DNA of 64,000 nt from positions 332,688 through 396,687 of the forward strand of contig NZ_JBGGWB010000002.1 in assembly GCF_041321155.1 (NCBI RefSeq), read 5' to 3'. Under the pieces are notes generated by a model. It worked only from the letters and a program-made list of their open reading frames with translations, was not told the origin of the DNA and made no database searches. This stretch comes from Sphingomonas sp. IW22 (GTDB lineage Bacteria; Pseudomonadota; Alphaproteobacteria; Sphingomonadales; Sphingomonadaceae). This document shows, piece after piece, positions 1 to 12,155 of the stretch (its first letter is position 1; every line of letters starts with the position of its first letter). A program made the position numbers and the translations under genes.

Positions 1-228
1 CGTGTCGGCCAGTTCGGCCAAGATGTCGCGCGTGCCGTCGGTCGAATCGTCATCGACGAAAACCATCTCGAACCGGATACCCGACAGCGCGCGTTCCAGC
101 GCCTCTGTCATTGCGCGGACATTGCCGCGTTCGTTGAAGGTGGGGATGATGACCGACAATTCGGGCGTGGCGCCGGGGCGGTGCGTTGCCCCGGCGCTCA
201 TGACGCAATCTACGGTCGGATGTTGCAT
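1..228 (-). CDS. Family 2 glycosyltransferase, N-terminal part only
   Basis: This is the N-terminus of a GT-A fold glycosyltransferase that runs off the left edge of the window. The visible 76 codons contain the first nucleotide-sugar binding strand (ELSVIIPTFNERGNV) and the second strand with acidic residues (MVFVDDDSTDGT). This is the pattern of dolichyl-phosphate mannose synthase-like or polyprenol-phosphate glycosyltransferases. The ATG at 228 has a weak GACGGA upstream; an in-frame ATG at 201 is the alternative start. The C-terminus, and so any membrane anchor, is not visible, and the acceptor cannot be assigned. It is on the same strand as the following exporter and cys genes but separated from them by about 145 bases. 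Confidence 0.8.
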   Translation of the reverse strand, partial: MQHPTVDCVMSAGATHRPGATPELSVIIPTFNERGNVRAMTEALERALSGIRFEMVFVDDDSTDGTRDILAELADT

Positions 229-372
229 GACGGTTCCGTCACCCGCACGGCTGCGGCGCGGGCGATGGCATCGCCCCGGCAACGTCGTAGTGGAAATCGT
301 CGAACTCGCACCACGCCATGTCCTGCTCCCCGCCGGGCCCCGTTACCGGGCCGCGCGGGCGAGATAAAGCGG

Positions 373-1152
373 CTAAAGCGCCAATTTCAGTCCCGCGATC
401 AGCAGCACGGCGGCCAGCACCGGCTGAACGATGCGTTCCGGCACCATGGTGGCCAGTTTGGCGCCCAGCGCGATGCCCGGCACCGACCCCAGCAGCAACA
501 GGCCCAGCAGGCCCAAGTCGACCGTGCCGATCAGCAGGTGGATGATACCGCCGACAAAGGCGATCGGCACCGCATGGGCAATGTCGGTGCCGACCAGCCG
601 CCGCAGCGACAGGCGGCGGGGATACAGCGCCATCAACATGATCGCACCCAGTGCGCCAGCACCAACCGACGTCATTGTTACCATCACGCCCAGCAGCGCC
701 CCGGCCAATACCGTCGCCGCACGCTTCATGGCCGGGAAGCCGGGGTTCGAGCGGATCGGGAGTAACTGGACGTAATTGGCCAATCGTCTGCGGCACAGCG
801 TGGATATCGACGTCAGGATCAGCACGATGCCAAGGCTGACGCCCAGCATGGGCGAGTCGACGCGCCCGATCCCCGAATACCATAGCCACAGGCCGACCAG
901 CAGCGCGGCCGGGATACTTCCCAGCGCCAGCAGCCGCACGACGCTCATGTCAACGCTGGCATGGCGATGGTGGATATAGCCGCCGACGCTTTTGGTGATC
1001 GCCGCGAACCACAGATCGGTGCCGATCGCCGTCGCGGGCGCGACACCGAACATCAGGATCAACAGCGGCGACATCAGCGAGCCGCCGCCGACGCCGGTGA
1101 TGCCCACGATGATCCCGACCAGCAGCCCGGCCAGGACGTTCAGCCATTCCAT
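373..1152 (-). CDS. TauE/SafE family sulfite/anion exporter
   Basis: A 259-residue, very hydrophobic protein with about eight membrane segments. It has the family's N-terminal glycine-rich repeat element (GLLVGIIVGITGVGGGSLMSP), which recurs in degenerate form near residue 165. TauE/SafE proteins sit in the inner membrane and are linked to export or uptake of sulfite, sulfoacetate or other organosulfur anions. The cysQ-cysNC-cysD genes immediately upstream on the same strand make a sulfur anion the likely substrate (inference). A clear AGGAA lies 7 bases before the ATG at 1152. Confidence 0.85.
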   Translation of the reverse strand: MEWLNVLAGLLVGIIVGITGVGGGSLMSPLLILMFGVAPATAIGTDLWFAAITKSVGGYIHHRHASVDMSVVRLLALGSIPAALLVGLWLWYSGIGRVDSPMLGVSLGIVLILTSISTLCRRRLANYVQLLPIRSNPGFPAMKRAATVLAGALLGVMVTMTSVGAGALGAIMLMALYPRRLSLRRLVGTDIAHAVPIAFVGGIIHLLIGTVDLGLLGLLLLGSVPGIALGAKLATMVPERIVQPVLAAVLLIAGLKLAL

Positions 1153-1186
1153 TACGGGGTTCCTGCCCGGTGCGGCATGGTGCGGG

Positions 1187-1948
1187 TCAGGCCGCCGACC
1201 GCGCGGGCGCCAGCCGCTGGACCAGGGCCAGCAGATTGTCCGCCTCTTCCTCTCGGCAGATCAGCAGGTCGGGCAGATAGACGTCGGCGCGGTTGTACAG
1301 CATCGCGCCGCCGTCGATGCGCGAGACGTGCAGCCCTGCGGCCAGCGCCACCGCGACGGGGGCGCAACTGTCCCATTCATATTGCCCGCCCGAATGGAGG
1401 TAGATGTCGGCCTCCCCGCGAACGACGGCCATCGCCTTTGCCCCGGCAGAGCCCATGGGTAGCAGTTCGGCGCCTATTTCATTTGCCACGGCGACAGCTT
1501 CGGGCGCGGGGCGAGTGCGGCTGACCAGCATCCGCAGGGGCGTGTTGCGCGCAGGAAGCGGCGGCGGGGCGGCGCTGTCGAACGTGACACCCAATGCGGG
1601 CAAAGCGACCGCACCGGCCGCCGGCTGCCCGTCGACCGACAGCGCGACATGCACGGCCCAATCGACGCGCCCCTCCGAATATTCCCGCGTACCGTCCAGT
1701 GGATCGACGATCCAGACGCGGCTGCGCTCAAGACGGGCCACGTCGTCGACGCTTTCTTCCGATAACACCGCGTCGTCGGGGCGTGCCTGCTTCAGCGCCT
1801 CAAGGATCATGGCGTTCGCCACCCGGTCGCCCGCCGCGCCCAGCGCCTTGCCCTCGAACAGGCCGGTATCGCGCAGGGTCAGCAGCAGCGCGCCCGCCGC
1901 ATCGGCGATCCGGCGGGCCAGCCGTGCGTCATCGGCCAATGTCGTCAC
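1187..1948 (-). CDS. cysQ: 3'(2'),5'-bisphosphate nucleotidase CysQ
   Basis: A 253-residue inositol-monophosphatase-fold enzyme. The metal-binding motif [12 protein letters not shown] lies near residues 80-92, an upstream acidic EES lies near residue 63, and the C-terminal WDSCAPVAV element is present. CysQ dephosphorylates 3'-phosphoadenosine 5'-phosphate (PAP), the by-product of PAPS use, and so relieves inhibition of sulfate assimilation. It starts with GTG at 1948 and overlaps the end of cysNC by 4 bases, which indicates translational coupling. Its position directly after the PAPS-making genes fits the PAP-phosphatase role better than inositol phosphate turnover. Confidence 0.9.
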   Translation of the reverse strand: MTTLADDARLARRIADAAGALLLTLRDTGLFEGKALGAAGDRVANAMILEALKQARPDDAVLSEESVDDVARLERSRVWIVDPLDGTREYSEGRVDWAVHVALSVDGQPAAGAVALPALGVTFDSAAPPPLPARNTPLRMLVSRTRPAPEAVAVANEIGAELLPMGSAGAKAMAVVRGEADIYLHSGGQYEWDSCAPVAVALAAGLHVSRIDGGAMLYNRADVYLPDLLICREEEADNLLALVQRLAPARSAA

Positions 1949-3855
1949 GCGCCAAAGATCCGCTGCACGATCAACTCGGCTGCCTTTTCGGGCGACATTG
2001 AAACGGTGTCCACCGTGATTTCGGCATGTTCGGGCGTTTCATAGGGGCTGTCGATACCGGTGAAGTTCTTAAGCTTGCCCTCCCGAGCCTTGCGATACAG
2101 GCCCTTCACATCGCGCGCCTCTGCCACTTCCAGCGGCGTGTTGACGTGGATTTCGATGAACTCACCCTCCGGCAGCATCTCGCGCACCATCGCGCGTTCG
2201 GCGCGGAAGGGGGAGATGAAGGCGGTCAGCACGATCAGGCCGGCATCGGTCATCAATCGCGCCACTTCGCCGACGCGGCGGATATTCTCGACACGGTCTG
2301 CATCGGTAAAGCCCAGGTCGCGGTTCAGGCCGTGGCGCACATTGTCGCCGTCCAGCAGGAAACTGTGCTTGCCCAGCGCATGCAGCTTCTTCTCGACCAG
2401 ATTGGCGAGCGTCGACTTGCCCGAACCCGACAGGCCGGTGAACCACAGCACGCAGGGCCGCTGGTTCTTCTGCGCGGCGCGTGCTTCACGCGTGATGTCG
2501 ATCGCCTGCCAATGGACGTTCTGGCTGCGGCGAAGCGCAAAGTCGATCATGCCCGCCGCGACGGTGGCGTTGGTCGCCTTGTCGATCAGGATGAAGCCTC
2601 CGAGTTCGCGGTCGTCGGCATAGGATTCGAACGCGATTGGCTGGTCGGTATAGACCTCGCACGCGCCGATATCGTTCATGGCCAGCGTCTTGGCCGACAA
2701 TTCGGCCATGGTGTTGACGTCGACCACATGTTTGGGCGGCTGAACCGTGGCGGACACGGTGCGCGTGCCGATTTTCATCCAATATGCGCGACCGGGCAAC
2801 ATGGCGTCGCCGTCCATCCAGACGATCGTCGCCTGAAACTGGTCGGCGGCCTGGGGCGGCTGTTCGGCGGCGGCCAGCACGTCGCCGCGGCTGCAATCAA
2901 CCTCGTCAGTCAGTGTCAGCGTCACCGACTGTCCGGCGACCGCCACGGGCAGGTCGCCGTCCATGGTGACAATCCGCGCCACCGTCGATGTGCGCCCCGA
3001 CGGCACGACGCGGACCGCGTCCCCCGGCCGCACCGAACCGCTGGCGATCATGCCCGCAAAGCCCCGGAAATCCAGATGCGGGCGATTGACCCACTGAACC
3101 GCCATGCGGAACGGCTTTGCCTGATCGCGCACCACGTCCAGCTCGACCGATTCCAGATGGTCGATCAGCGTAGGACCGTCATACCACGGTGTCAGTCCGG
3201 ACCGGCTGGTGATGTTGTCGCCGCCCAGACCGGAAATGGGGATCGGCACGAACGCCTCGATCCCAATCGATTCGGCAAAGGCGCGGTAATCGCGAACGAT
3301 CTCTTCAAAGCGGTGCCGGTCGAAGCCGACCAGATCCATCTTGTTCACCGCCAGCACGATGTGGCGGATGCCGATCAGGTGCGCCAGGTAAGAGTGGCGC
3401 CGCGTCTGGGTCAGCACGCCCTTGCGCGCATCGATCAGGATCACGGCCAGATCGGCGGTCGATGCGCCGGTGACCATGTTGCGCGTATATTGTTCGTGCC
3501 CGGGCGTATCGGCGACGATGAACTTGCGCTTTTCGGTGGTGAAGAAGCGATAGGCGACGTCGATGGTGATGCCCTGTTCGCGCTCGGCCGCCAGACCGTC
3601 GACCAGCAGGGCAAAGTCGATATTCTGCCCCTGCGTCCCCATCCGCTTGGAATCGGCTTCCAAGCTGGCAAGCTGATCCTCGAAGATCATCTTCGAATCA
3701 TATAGCAGCCGCCCGATCAGCGTTGATTTGCCGTCATCGACCGAGCCACAGGTGATGAAGCGCAGCAGCGACTTGTTCTGATGTGCCGCCAGATAGGCGT
3801 CGATATCCTCGGCAATCAGCGCGTCGGCGCGATAGCTGGTTTCACGATCGGCCAT
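1945..3855 (-). CDS. cysNC: Bifunctional sulfate adenylyltransferase subunit 1 / adenylylsulfate kinase
   Basis: A 636-residue fusion. The N-terminal GTPase half is CysN: G1 GSVDDGKST at about residues 37-45, then DTPGHEQY and NKMD, followed by EF-Tu-like beta barrels. It drives ATP sulfurylase with GTP hydrolysis. From about residue 450 onward is APS kinase (CysC), with P-loop GLSGSGKST and the GLYRKAR segment. It converts APS to PAPS. The fused form is common in proteobacteria. The ATG at 3855 has AGGAGGG upstream and overlaps the last base of cysD, so cysD-cysNC-cysQ form one operon. Confidence 0.95.
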   Translation of the reverse strand: MADRETSYRADALIAEDIDAYLAAHQNKSLLRFITCGSVDDGKSTLIGRLLYDSKMIFEDQLASLEADSKRMGTQGQNIDFALLVDGLAAEREQGITIDVAYRFFTTEKRKFIVADTPGHEQYTRNMVTGASTADLAVILIDARKGVLTQTRRHSYLAHLIGIRHIVLAVNKMDLVGFDRHRFEEIVRDYRAFAESIGIEAFVPIPISGLGGDNITSRSGLTPWYDGPTLIDHLESVELDVVRDQAKPFRMAVQWVNRPHLDFRGFAGMIASGSVRPGDAVRVVPSGRTSTVARIVTMDGDLPVAVAGQSVTLTLTDEVDCSRGDVLAAAEQPPQAADQFQATIVWMDGDAMLPGRAYWMKIGTRTVSATVQPPKHVVDVNTMAELSAKTLAMNDIGACEVYTDQPIAFESYADDRELGGFILIDKATNATVAAGMIDFALRRSQNVHWQAIDITREARAAQKNQRPCVLWFTGLSGSGKSTLANLVEKKLHALGKHSFLLDGDNVRHGLNRDLGFTDADRVENIRRVGEVARLMTDAGLIVLTAFISPFRAERAMVREMLPEGEFIEIHVNTPLEVAEARDVKGLYRKAREGKLKNFTGIDSPYETPEHAEITVDTVSMSPEKAAELIVQRIFGA

Positions 3856-4769
3856 CAGAAATAGCCCTCCTGCTTCTTCTTTTCCATCGAGGCGGCCTGA
3901 TCATGGTCGATGGCGCGGCCCTGGCGTTCGCTGGTGGTGGTCAGCAGCATTTCCTGCACGACTTCGGAAAGGGTCGCCGCTTCGCTCTCCACCGCGCCGG
4001 TCAGTGGGTAGCAGCCGAGCGTGCGGAACCGGATCGAGCGTTCGACCACCTCATCCCCCTCGCGAAAGCGGAAGCGGTCGTCATCGACCATCAGGATCAG
4101 GCCGTCCCGCTCCACCGTCGGGCGCGGCGCCGCGAAATAAAGGGGCACGATCTCGATCTGCTCGGCCATGATATATTGCCAGATGTCGAGCTCGGTCCAG
4201 TTGGAGATCGGAAAGACGCGGATGCTCTCACCCTTCGCCTTGCGCGCATTATAGAGGTGCCACAATTCGGGGCGCTGGTTCTTTGGGTCCCAGCGGTGGC
4301 TGGCGCTGCGAAAGCTGAAGACGCGTTCCTTGGCGCGGCTCTTTTCCTCATCGCGGCGCGCGCCGCCGAATGCGACGTCAAACCCGTATTTGTCCAGCGC
4401 CTGTTTCAGCCCCTCGGTCTTCCACATGTCGGTGTGGAGGCCGCCATGGTCGAACGGATTGATCCCCTGCGCCATCGCGTCTGGATTATGGTGGACCAAC
4501 AATTCCATGCCCGCCGCCTGTGCCGCGCGGTCGCGCAGGTCATACATCGCCTGAAACTTCCACGTCGTATCGACATGCAGCAGCGGGAAGGGCGGCGGCG
4601 CGGGGTAAAAGGCCTTTTTGGCCAAATGCAGCATGACCGCCGAATCCTTGCCCACCGAATAGAGCATCACCGGGCGTTCGGCCTCGGCCACGACCTCGCG
4701 CAGGATATGGATGCTCTCGGCCTCAAGCCGGCGCAGATGGTTCAGGTTGGTCACACGTTCGTCAGACAC
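3855..4769 (-). CDS. cysD: Sulfate adenylyltransferase subunit 2 CysD
   Basis: About 304 residues with the PAPS-reductase/ATP-PPase fold. The PP-loop [12 protein letters not shown] and the C-terminal signature [14 protein letters not shown] ... [10 protein letters not shown] are diagnostic of CysD. It forms ATP sulfurylase with CysN and makes APS from sulfate and ATP. The start chosen is GTG at 4769, giving [19 protein letters not shown], because an AGGAAAG stands at suitable spacing. A longer GTG start at 4793 lacks a ribosome binding site. The 254 bases upstream (4770-5023) hold no gene and presumably the operon promoter; no clear promoter motif was recognised there. Confidence 0.93.
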   Translation of the reverse strand: MSDERVTNLNHLRRLEAESIHILREVVAEAERPVMLYSVGKDSAVMLHLAKKAFYPAPPPFPLLHVDTTWKFQAMYDLRDRAAQAAGMELLVHHNPDAMAQGINPFDHGGLHTDMWKTEGLKQALDKYGFDVAFGGARRDEEKSRAKERVFSFRSASHRWDPKNQRPELWHLYNARKAKGESIRVFPISNWTELDIWQYIMAEQIEIVPLYFAAPRPTVERDGLILMVDDDRFRFREGDEVVERSIRFRTLGCYPLTGAVESEAATLSEVVQEMLLTTTSERQGRAIDHDQAASMEKKKQEGYF

Positions 4770-5023
4770 GATTGTCCGCTTTCCTTGTCCCACAAGGGCG
4801 CGGGTCGCTTCGCCGCGGCAATGCCCGGCACGACCCGATCCCCCGGTTCGCGATGACCGGCGCGCCGCGTCGACGAACGACGGACATGCCGGGTGCAGGA
4901 CGCGGAACGTGGCGGTTCGCGCGGCAGACTTGAACCAATTTTATCTTTTGGCCGCCTTGCAACCAGCATGGGCGGCAGGCCGGACATGGGCGCCGGTGGC
5001 CCATGTCCGACATATCCGGGCGA

Positions 5024-6202
5024 TCAGGTGCCGGGTTTCAGGACCACCTTGGTCCAGTCATTCTGCTTGTTGCGGAAATTGGCATAGCCGTCGGCCGCCT
5101 GTTCCAGCGGCAGGCGGTGGCTGATCAGGAAAGTGGTGTCGATCTTTCCTTCCTCAATCATGGCCAGCAGCTTCTTTGTGTATTTCTGCACATGCGTCTG
5201 GCCGGTGCCGATCTTCAGCCCCTTTTCCATCAGCGCGCCCAGCGGGAACTTGTCGGTCATGCCGCCATAGACGCCCGGAATCGACACGCGCCCGCCCTTG
5301 CGGACGGCAAGCAGCGCCTGTTTCAACGCGCTGGCGCGGTCCGCGCCCATGCCGACGGTCTGTTTCGCGATGTCGAGCATGTTGTCGACGGCAAAGCCGT
5401 GCGCTTCCATGCCCACCGCGTCGATCACCGCATCGGGGCCGATGCCGCCGGTCATTTCGTTCAGCGCCTCGCGCACATCCACGTCGTGGAAATTGATCGT
5501 CTCACACCCCAATCCGGCGGCCAGTTCCAGGCGATGGGGATAATGATCGATGACGATCACGCGCGCGGCGTTCATCAGCTTGGCACTCTGCGCCGCGAAC
5601 AGCCCGACCGGGCCTGCGCCCCATACGGCGACCGTATCGCCGGGTTCGATCTGGGCATTTTCAGCCGCCATCCAGCCGGTGGGCAGGATGTCGGACAGGA
5701 ACAGCACCTGTTCGTCCTCTAGGTCGTCATTCTCGATCACGATCGGCCCGACGTCGCTATAGGGCACGCGGACATATTCAGCCTGTCCGCCGGGATAACC
5801 GCCGGTCATGTGCGAATAGCCGAACAGCCCGCTCATCGGCTGACCGTAAAGCGTTTCCGAAATCTCGCGCTTGTCGACGGGATTGGAATTGTCGCACGCG
5901 CTGTATTGGTGCTTGTCGCAGAAGAAACAGGTGCCGCAGGCGATGGTGAAGGGCACCACCACCCGCTGCCCCTTTTTCAGGGTCGATCCGGAGCCGGTTT
6001 CGACCACTTCGCCCATGAACTCGTGGCCAAGAATGTCGCCCGACAGCACGCCGGGAATGACACCGTCATACAGATGCAGGTCCGACCCGCAGATCGCGGT
6101 CGATGTGACGCGGATGATCGCGTCGCGCGGATTGACGATTTCGGGATCGGGATGCGTGTCGACACGTACGTCTTTCTTCCCGTGATAGGTAAGCGCGCGC
6201 AT
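5024..6202 (-). CDS. Zinc-dependent alcohol dehydrogenase (formaldehyde dehydrogenase-like)
   Basis: A 392-residue medium-chain dehydrogenase. Visible elements are the catalytic zinc ligands (AICGSDLH, GHEFMGEV), a four-cysteine structural zinc lobe (CGTCFFCDKHQYSAC), and the NAD-binding VWGAGPVGLFA followed by an acidic residue in VIVIDHY. The layout is that of the glutathione-independent formaldehyde/alcohol dehydrogenase subgroup. The true substrate is unknown. The ATG at 6202 overlaps the stop of the upstream SRPBCC gene as TGATG, so the two are co-translated. Confidence 0.88.
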   Translation of the reverse strand: MRALTYHGKKDVRVDTHPDPEIVNPRDAIIRVTSTAICGSDLHLYDGVIPGVLSGDILGHEFMGEVVETGSGSTLKKGQRVVVPFTIACGTCFFCDKHQYSACDNSNPVDKREISETLYGQPMSGLFGYSHMTGGYPGGQAEYVRVPYSDVGPIVIENDDLEDEQVLFLSDILPTGWMAAENAQIEPGDTVAVWGAGPVGLFAAQSAKLMNAARVIVIDHYPHRLELAAGLGCETINFHDVDVREALNEMTGGIGPDAVIDAVGMEAHGFAVDNMLDIAKQTVGMGADRASALKQALLAVRKGGRVSIPGVYGGMTDKFPLGALMEKGLKIGTGQTHVQKYTKKLLAMIEEGKIDTTFLISHRLPLEQAADGYANFRNKQNDWTKVVLKPGT

Positions 6203-6822
6203 CAGTTCTTCTCCCGATCGAGCTGGTTGTTGCTGGTGGGAATTTCGCCCGTTTCCATCAGCGCCTTGAACCGGCGCAGGTCGCGGCGAGCCTGCATTTC
6301 GGGTTCGCGCTGCAGGAGCTTGGCGATGGCCACGCCCAGTGTGCCCGCCGGCGGCGAATAGGCGACGACCAGTTCGACCTGCGTTCCACGATCTCCCGGC
6401 GCGTCGCGAAAGGCGACCCGGCCCTCGGTATCGATGGTCGATCCTTCGACCGATCGCCATGCGATCAGCTCTCCCTGGCGTTCGCTGGCGATTTCGGTGA
6501 CGACCGTCACGCTGCCTTCGCCGGGCGCGACGATTTCCCATTCGAAGCGGCCATTACCCACCGGCTTCACCGCGTTCAGATTTTCCATGAAGCGCGGCAG
6601 GTTGGTGAAGTCGCGCCAGAAGGCGAAGAGTTCGGTCCGCGACGGCTTTGCGATCGTCACCGTCTTGCCGACGACGCGGTATCGGCCGAAACGGTCGCGT
6701 CTGGCGGTGCGACCGGGCGCGCCGCCGGTGCCCGATGGTGGGTTCGAGCTACTGCGCGTCAGGGCGAGCAGCCCGACGGCCAGCGCACCGACGGCGATGG
6801 CGGCTTGTGCGCGGGGCTTCAT
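6202..6822 (-). CDS. SRPBCC family (polyketide cyclase/dehydrase-like) protein with N-terminal membrane anchor
   Basis: The start is set at 6822 (MKPRAQAAIAVGALAVGLLAL), giving 206 residues. A single N-terminal hydrophobic segment is followed by a START-like hydrophobic-pocket domain (VGKTVTIAKPSRTELFAFWRDFTNLPRFMENL...). Such proteins bind small hydrophobic ligands. Pairing with a zinc alcohol dehydrogenase is seen in other alphaproteobacteria as a stress-associated cassette (general knowledge, role not proved). A longer reading to 6951 exists but its first 40 residues look non-native. Confidence 0.75.
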   Translation of the reverse strand: MKPRAQAAIAVGALAVGLLALTRSSSNPPSGTGGAPGRTARRDRFGRYRVVGKTVTIAKPSRTELFAFWRDFTNLPRFMENLNAVKPVGNGRFEWEIVAPGEGSVTVVTEIASERQGELIAWRSVEGSTIDTEGRVAFRDAPGDRGTQVELVVAYSPPAGTLGVAIAKLLQREPEMQARRDLRRFKALMETGEIPTSNNQLDREKN

Positions 6823-7000
6823 GACAGCGCTCCGGCAATGGGGGAAAGGGGCGAGCAGCGGTTCGGCATGGCGGTCCTCCTTGTCGCGGGGAAAGCGCCT
6901 CGAACCCGCGATCGTTCCGATCCGCACGGTAAAAAGAGCTGTGATTAACATGCGTTATTCGGGTTGGATCGGGTGGCTTGCACCCTCTCTGCAGGGCCGT

Positions 7001-7570
7001 ATGAACCGGCGCGTGATACGGAAATCCATAATCGCCATGGCGTTGACGCCATTGCTGCTTTCGGCGTGCGCGGGCGGGTTTCGCCCGGTGGCGGATACGC
7101 CGGTCAAAGTGGGGGCGCCCTATCGCGTGCGCGGCGCAACCTATTCACCGGCGGCGGACCCGGCTTACGACATGCTGGGCTATGCCAGCTGGTATGGCAG
7201 CGAATCAGGCAACCGCACCGCCAATGGGGAGCGGTTTCGGCCCAAATGGATCACCGCGGCCCATACTACCCTGCCGCTGCCCAGCTATGTCGAGGTGACG
7301 GCGCTGGATAGCGGGCGGCGGATGATCGTGCGCGTCAACGATCGCGGCCCGTTCAGCGAGCGTCGGCGGATCATCGATCTGTCACGCGGAGCAGCCGAGC
7401 GGCTGGGCCTGCATCGCGGCGGCCCGGCGCCTGTGCGTGTCCGCGTCGTCCAGCCCGACGAACGCGACCGTGCCCACCTGCGAAAGGGGAAGCCGGCGCG
7501 CGATCTGTCGCCCGTGTCCGAACGCATCCTCGCCAATCTGCGCGCGCAGCTGGGCGCCGCGCCGGATTAG
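7001..7570 (+). CDS. RlpA-like septal ring lipoprotein (double-psi beta-barrel)
   Basis: 189 residues from ATG 7001. The N-terminus is a lipoprotein signal ending in LLLSAC, which predicts an outer-membrane lipoprotein. The rest is the double-psi beta-barrel of RlpA: GYASWYGSESGNRTANGERF, AAHTTLPLPSYVEVT, and RVNDRGPF carrying the catalytic-type Asp. RlpA proteins are lytic transglycosylases or septal peptidoglycan-binding proteins. No C-terminal SPOR domain is present, so this is a short form. Its 3' end overlaps the convergent MarR gene by 4 bases. Confidence 0.85.
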   Translation: MNRRVIRKSIIAMALTPLLLSACAGGFRPVADTPVKVGAPYRVRGATYSPAADPAYDMLGYASWYGSESGNRTANGERFRPKWITAAHTTLPLPSYVEVTALDSGRRMIVRVNDRGPFSERRRIIDLSRGAAERLGLHRGGPAPVRVRVVQPDERDRAHLRKGKPARDLSPVSERILANLRAQLGAAPD

Positions 7571-8046
7571 CTGTGCAGCCGGGTCAGAAGCGCGACCAGC
7601 GTTTCGACCTCCGCCGGGGTGTAGCGCTGTTTCAGCCAGTGTTCGTGTTCGCGAACCGCGACCTTGGCGACTGACAACGCCTCGCGGCCTGCATCGGTCA
7701 GGTTCAGCGTCTGTTTCCGCCGGTCGGATGCCGAGCGCCCGCGTAGCAGATAGCCGCGCCCCTCTAGCCGGTTGACGATGGCCATGGTCGTCGCCCGGTC
7801 CATCCGCATCCGCCGCGCCAGCCCCGCCTGCGCGATGTCGGGGTTGTCGTCGACCAGCCACAGCACGGCGACCTGCTTTTGCGTCAGATCCAGATGGCCG
7901 AAGGTTTCGTTGAAATGGCGATAGACCGCGCCATGCGCCAGGCGGATATGGAACCCGACGATATCGCGGATTTCCCCAATATCGCCGGCATCCTCATCCG
8001 GTGGAATGGTGGCCGCGACCGGCTCTTTTGTCCTCAACATCCGCAT
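7567..8046 (-). CDS. MarR family transcriptional regulator
   Basis: About 159 residues from ATG 8046 (GGAA a few bases upstream); a second ATG lies at 8040. It carries the winged helix of MarR: DLTQKQVAVLWLVDDNPDIAQAGLARRMRMDRATTMAIVNRLEGRGYLLR, then the wing residues SASDRRKQTLNLTDAGR. No cysteine is present in the N-terminal helix, so peroxide sensing of the OhrR type is unlikely. It diverges from katG with 166 bases between starts, so katG or itself is the probable target (inference). Confidence 0.85.
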   Translation of the reverse strand: MRMLRTKEPVAATIPPDEDAGDIGEIRDIVGFHIRLAHGAVYRHFNETFGHLDLTQKQVAVLWLVDDNPDIAQAGLARRMRMDRATTMAIVNRLEGRGYLLRGRSASDRRKQTLNLTDAGREALSVAKVAVREHEHWLKQRYTPAEVETLVALLTRLHS

Positions 8047-8182
8047 GGCGTTCCACTGGGGTAAGACACTGCGCCAGCGAAGTCGAGGGGGCCAAGCATC
8101 GCTGCAAACGCACACGTCGCTTACTCTGAACGAAACAAGCGGTTGGACGCGGCGCAACCGTAACGCAATCCTCAAGGCATAG

Positions 8183-10429
<2,247 letters not shown>

Positions 10430-10451
10430 GGCCCGGCCCAAGCGAAAGGAC

Positions 10452-10488
10452 AACGCCGCGCTTCCATGTGGGAGCGCGGCGTTTTTTT
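10452..10488 (+). terminator. Intrinsic terminator of katG
   Basis: A perfect 11-bp stem (AACGCCGCGCT at 10452-10462 pairing with AGCGCGGCGTT at 10473-10483) encloses a 10-base loop. The T tract runs 10482-10488. It lies 22 bases after the katG stop and just before the end of the convergent sulP gene. The T tract is only on the plus-strand side, so it mainly serves katG. Confidence 0.92.
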
Positions 10489-10494
10489 ACTGGC

Positions 10495-11982
10495 TCAGTG
10501 CGGGGTGGCGCCAAGTTCGACGCCGGTCTTGTCGTGCAACGCGAACCGGTCGATCAGGTCGGCACTGGCGCGGTTATAGCCGATTACCGACACATCCCGT
10601 CCACTGCGGCGCAGCTTGGCCACGATCTTGTCGAGCGCGCCGACGCCGGAAATGTCCCAGAAATGCGCGTCCCGGACGTCGATAGTCACGCGCGCCGCAG
10701 GTTCGGCAGTGGCAAAGGCGCGAGTGAAGCGGTCGACCGAAGCAAAAAAGATTTCGCCCGACACATGATAGGTCGCGTGGTCCGGTGCGGTCTCCACACG
10801 CTCGACAGTGAACATCCGCCGCACTTTCCCCGCAAAAAAGATGCCCGACAGCAGCACGCCGGCCAGCACGCCCTGTGCCAGATCGTGGGTGATTACCACG
10901 ACCGCGACCGTCACCAGCATCACCACCGATGATGTCGGCGGATGGCGGCGCAGATTGGGGATCGAGTTCCAGCTGAACGTGCCGATCGACACCATCACCA
11001 TCACCGCGACCAGCGCGGGCATCGGAATGCGGCCCACCACCGGGCCAAGCGCGGCGAGCAGAAACAGCAGAAACGCACCCGCGACAAAGGTCGACAGCCG
11101 CCCGCGCCCGCCCGACGTGACGTTGATCACCGACTGGCCGATCATCGCGCAACCGCCCATGCCCCCGACCAGCGCGGCGGCGATGTTGGCGCCACCCTGA
11201 CCTGCGCATTCCTGGCGCTTGTTGCTGTCGGTGTCGGTCATGTCGTCGACGATCTGTGCCGTCAGCAGCGATTCGAGCAGTCCCACCGCCGCCATGGTCA
11301 GCGAATAGGGCAGGATGATCCGCAGCGTCTCCAGCGTCAGCGGCACTTGCGGCAAGGCGATGCTAGGCAAGCCTTCGGGCAGGGTCCCCATGTCGCCCAC
11401 GGTGCGGACGGGCAGGCCCATGGTGATGCTGATGATCGCCAGTACGACGATCGCCACCAGCGGCGACGGGACCGCCTTGGTCACGCGCGGCAGCAGATAG
11501 ATGATCGCCAACCCGCCCGCGACCATCGCATAGCTGTGCCACGTCACACCCGTCAGTTGCGGGATCTGCGCCATGAAGATCAGGATGGCCAGCGCGTTGA
11601 CGAAACCGGTGATGACGGACCGTGACACGAACTGCATCACCAGATCCAGCCGCAACAGACCGGCAACCATCTGGATCAGGCCCATCAGGATGGTCGCGGC
11701 GAACAGATATTCGACCCCGTGGTCGCGCACCAGTGGCGTCACCACCACAGCGACGGCGGCGGTAGCTGCGGAAATCATGCCGGGCCGTCCGCCAAGGAAC
11801 GCGATGACCATCGCAATCGCGACCGATGCGTACAGGCCAACCCGCGGATCGACGCCGGAGATGATGGAGAACCCGATCGCTTCGGGGATCAGCGCCAGCG
11901 CGACGACGATGCCGGCCATGACATCACGGCGCGCGCCGTCGATGCCGGAGAACCATTGGTTCCGATAATTTGTCTCGTTCAT
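10495..11982 (-). CDS. SulP family (SLC26) sulfate/anion permease with STAS domain
   Basis: 495 residues from ATG 11982. The N-terminal two thirds are a multi-helix transporter with family signatures ([45 protein letters not shown]). From about residue 390 comes a STAS domain ending with [28 protein letters not shown]. SulP proteins import sulfate or other anions such as bicarbonate. With a sulfate-activation operon in the same window sulfate is plausible, but the two loci are 6 kb apart. A GTG at 12003 in the same frame is a weaker start. A structured 173-base leader lies upstream. Confidence 0.9.
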   Translation of the reverse strand: MNETNYRNQWFSGIDGARRDVMAGIVVALALIPEAIGFSIISGVDPRVGLYASVAIAMVIAFLGGRPGMISAATAAVAVVVTPLVRDHGVEYLFAATILMGLIQMVAGLLRLDLVMQFVSRSVITGFVNALAILIFMAQIPQLTGVTWHSYAMVAGGLAIIYLLPRVTKAVPSPLVAIVVLAIISITMGLPVRTVGDMGTLPEGLPSIALPQVPLTLETLRIILPYSLTMAAVGLLESLLTAQIVDDMTDTDSNKRQECAGQGGANIAAALVGGMGGCAMIGQSVINVTSGGRGRLSTFVAGAFLLFLLAALGPVVGRIPMPALVAVMVMVSIGTFSWNSIPNLRRHPPTSSVVMLVTVAVVVITHDLAQGVLAGVLLSGIFFAGKVRRMFTVERVETAPDHATYHVSGEIFFASVDRFTRAFATAEPAARVTIDVRDAHFWDISGVGALDKIVAKLRRSGRDVSVIGYNRASADLIDRFALHDKTGVELGATPH

Positions 11983-12155
11983 TGGATACCAGAATGCAGC
12001 CACATGGGCGCCCCATCAGGACGAAGGGCGATACGCGAGACCCATGGGTTCATTGTCCGGCGGATCGGCGGCCGGAAGAGCCACCCGGATTTGCACCGGG
12101 TCCTTGCGAATAGGCTCCGCTTAGCCGCGAAATTGCTGCACCGCAACCCGATCCG
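11983..12155 (-). promoter_or_regulatory. Candidate structured leader / cis-regulatory RNA of the SulP gene
   Basis: The 173 bases between tldD and the permease start can fold strongly on the minus strand. The core stem is ACCCGG (rc of 12096-12101) with CCGGGT (rc of 12083-12088) around a 7-base loop TGCAAAT. It is enclosed by an outer pairing of GAGCC (rc of 12113-12117) with GGCTC (rc of 12078-12082), leaving an 11-base one-sided bulge. A second stem CCGGC/GCCGG follows, then the palindromes CCCATGGG and GGGCGCCC close to the start codon. The start has no clear Shine-Dalgarno. An alphaproteobacterial RNA motif named sul1 has been described near sulfate transporter genes; whether this leader is one cannot be decided by eye. 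Confidence 0.5.

Noticed and set aside
2026..3705. 559-codon plus-strand open frame
   Set aside because: It is the shadow of cysNC on the other strand, with His/Arg/Gln-rich composition and no domain; the minus frame has clear GTPase and kinase motifs.
12078..12117. Leader hairpin as a cobalamin riboswitch, because GGTGCAAATCC resembles one conserved piece
   Set aside because: The following conserved boxes of that riboswitch are not present.
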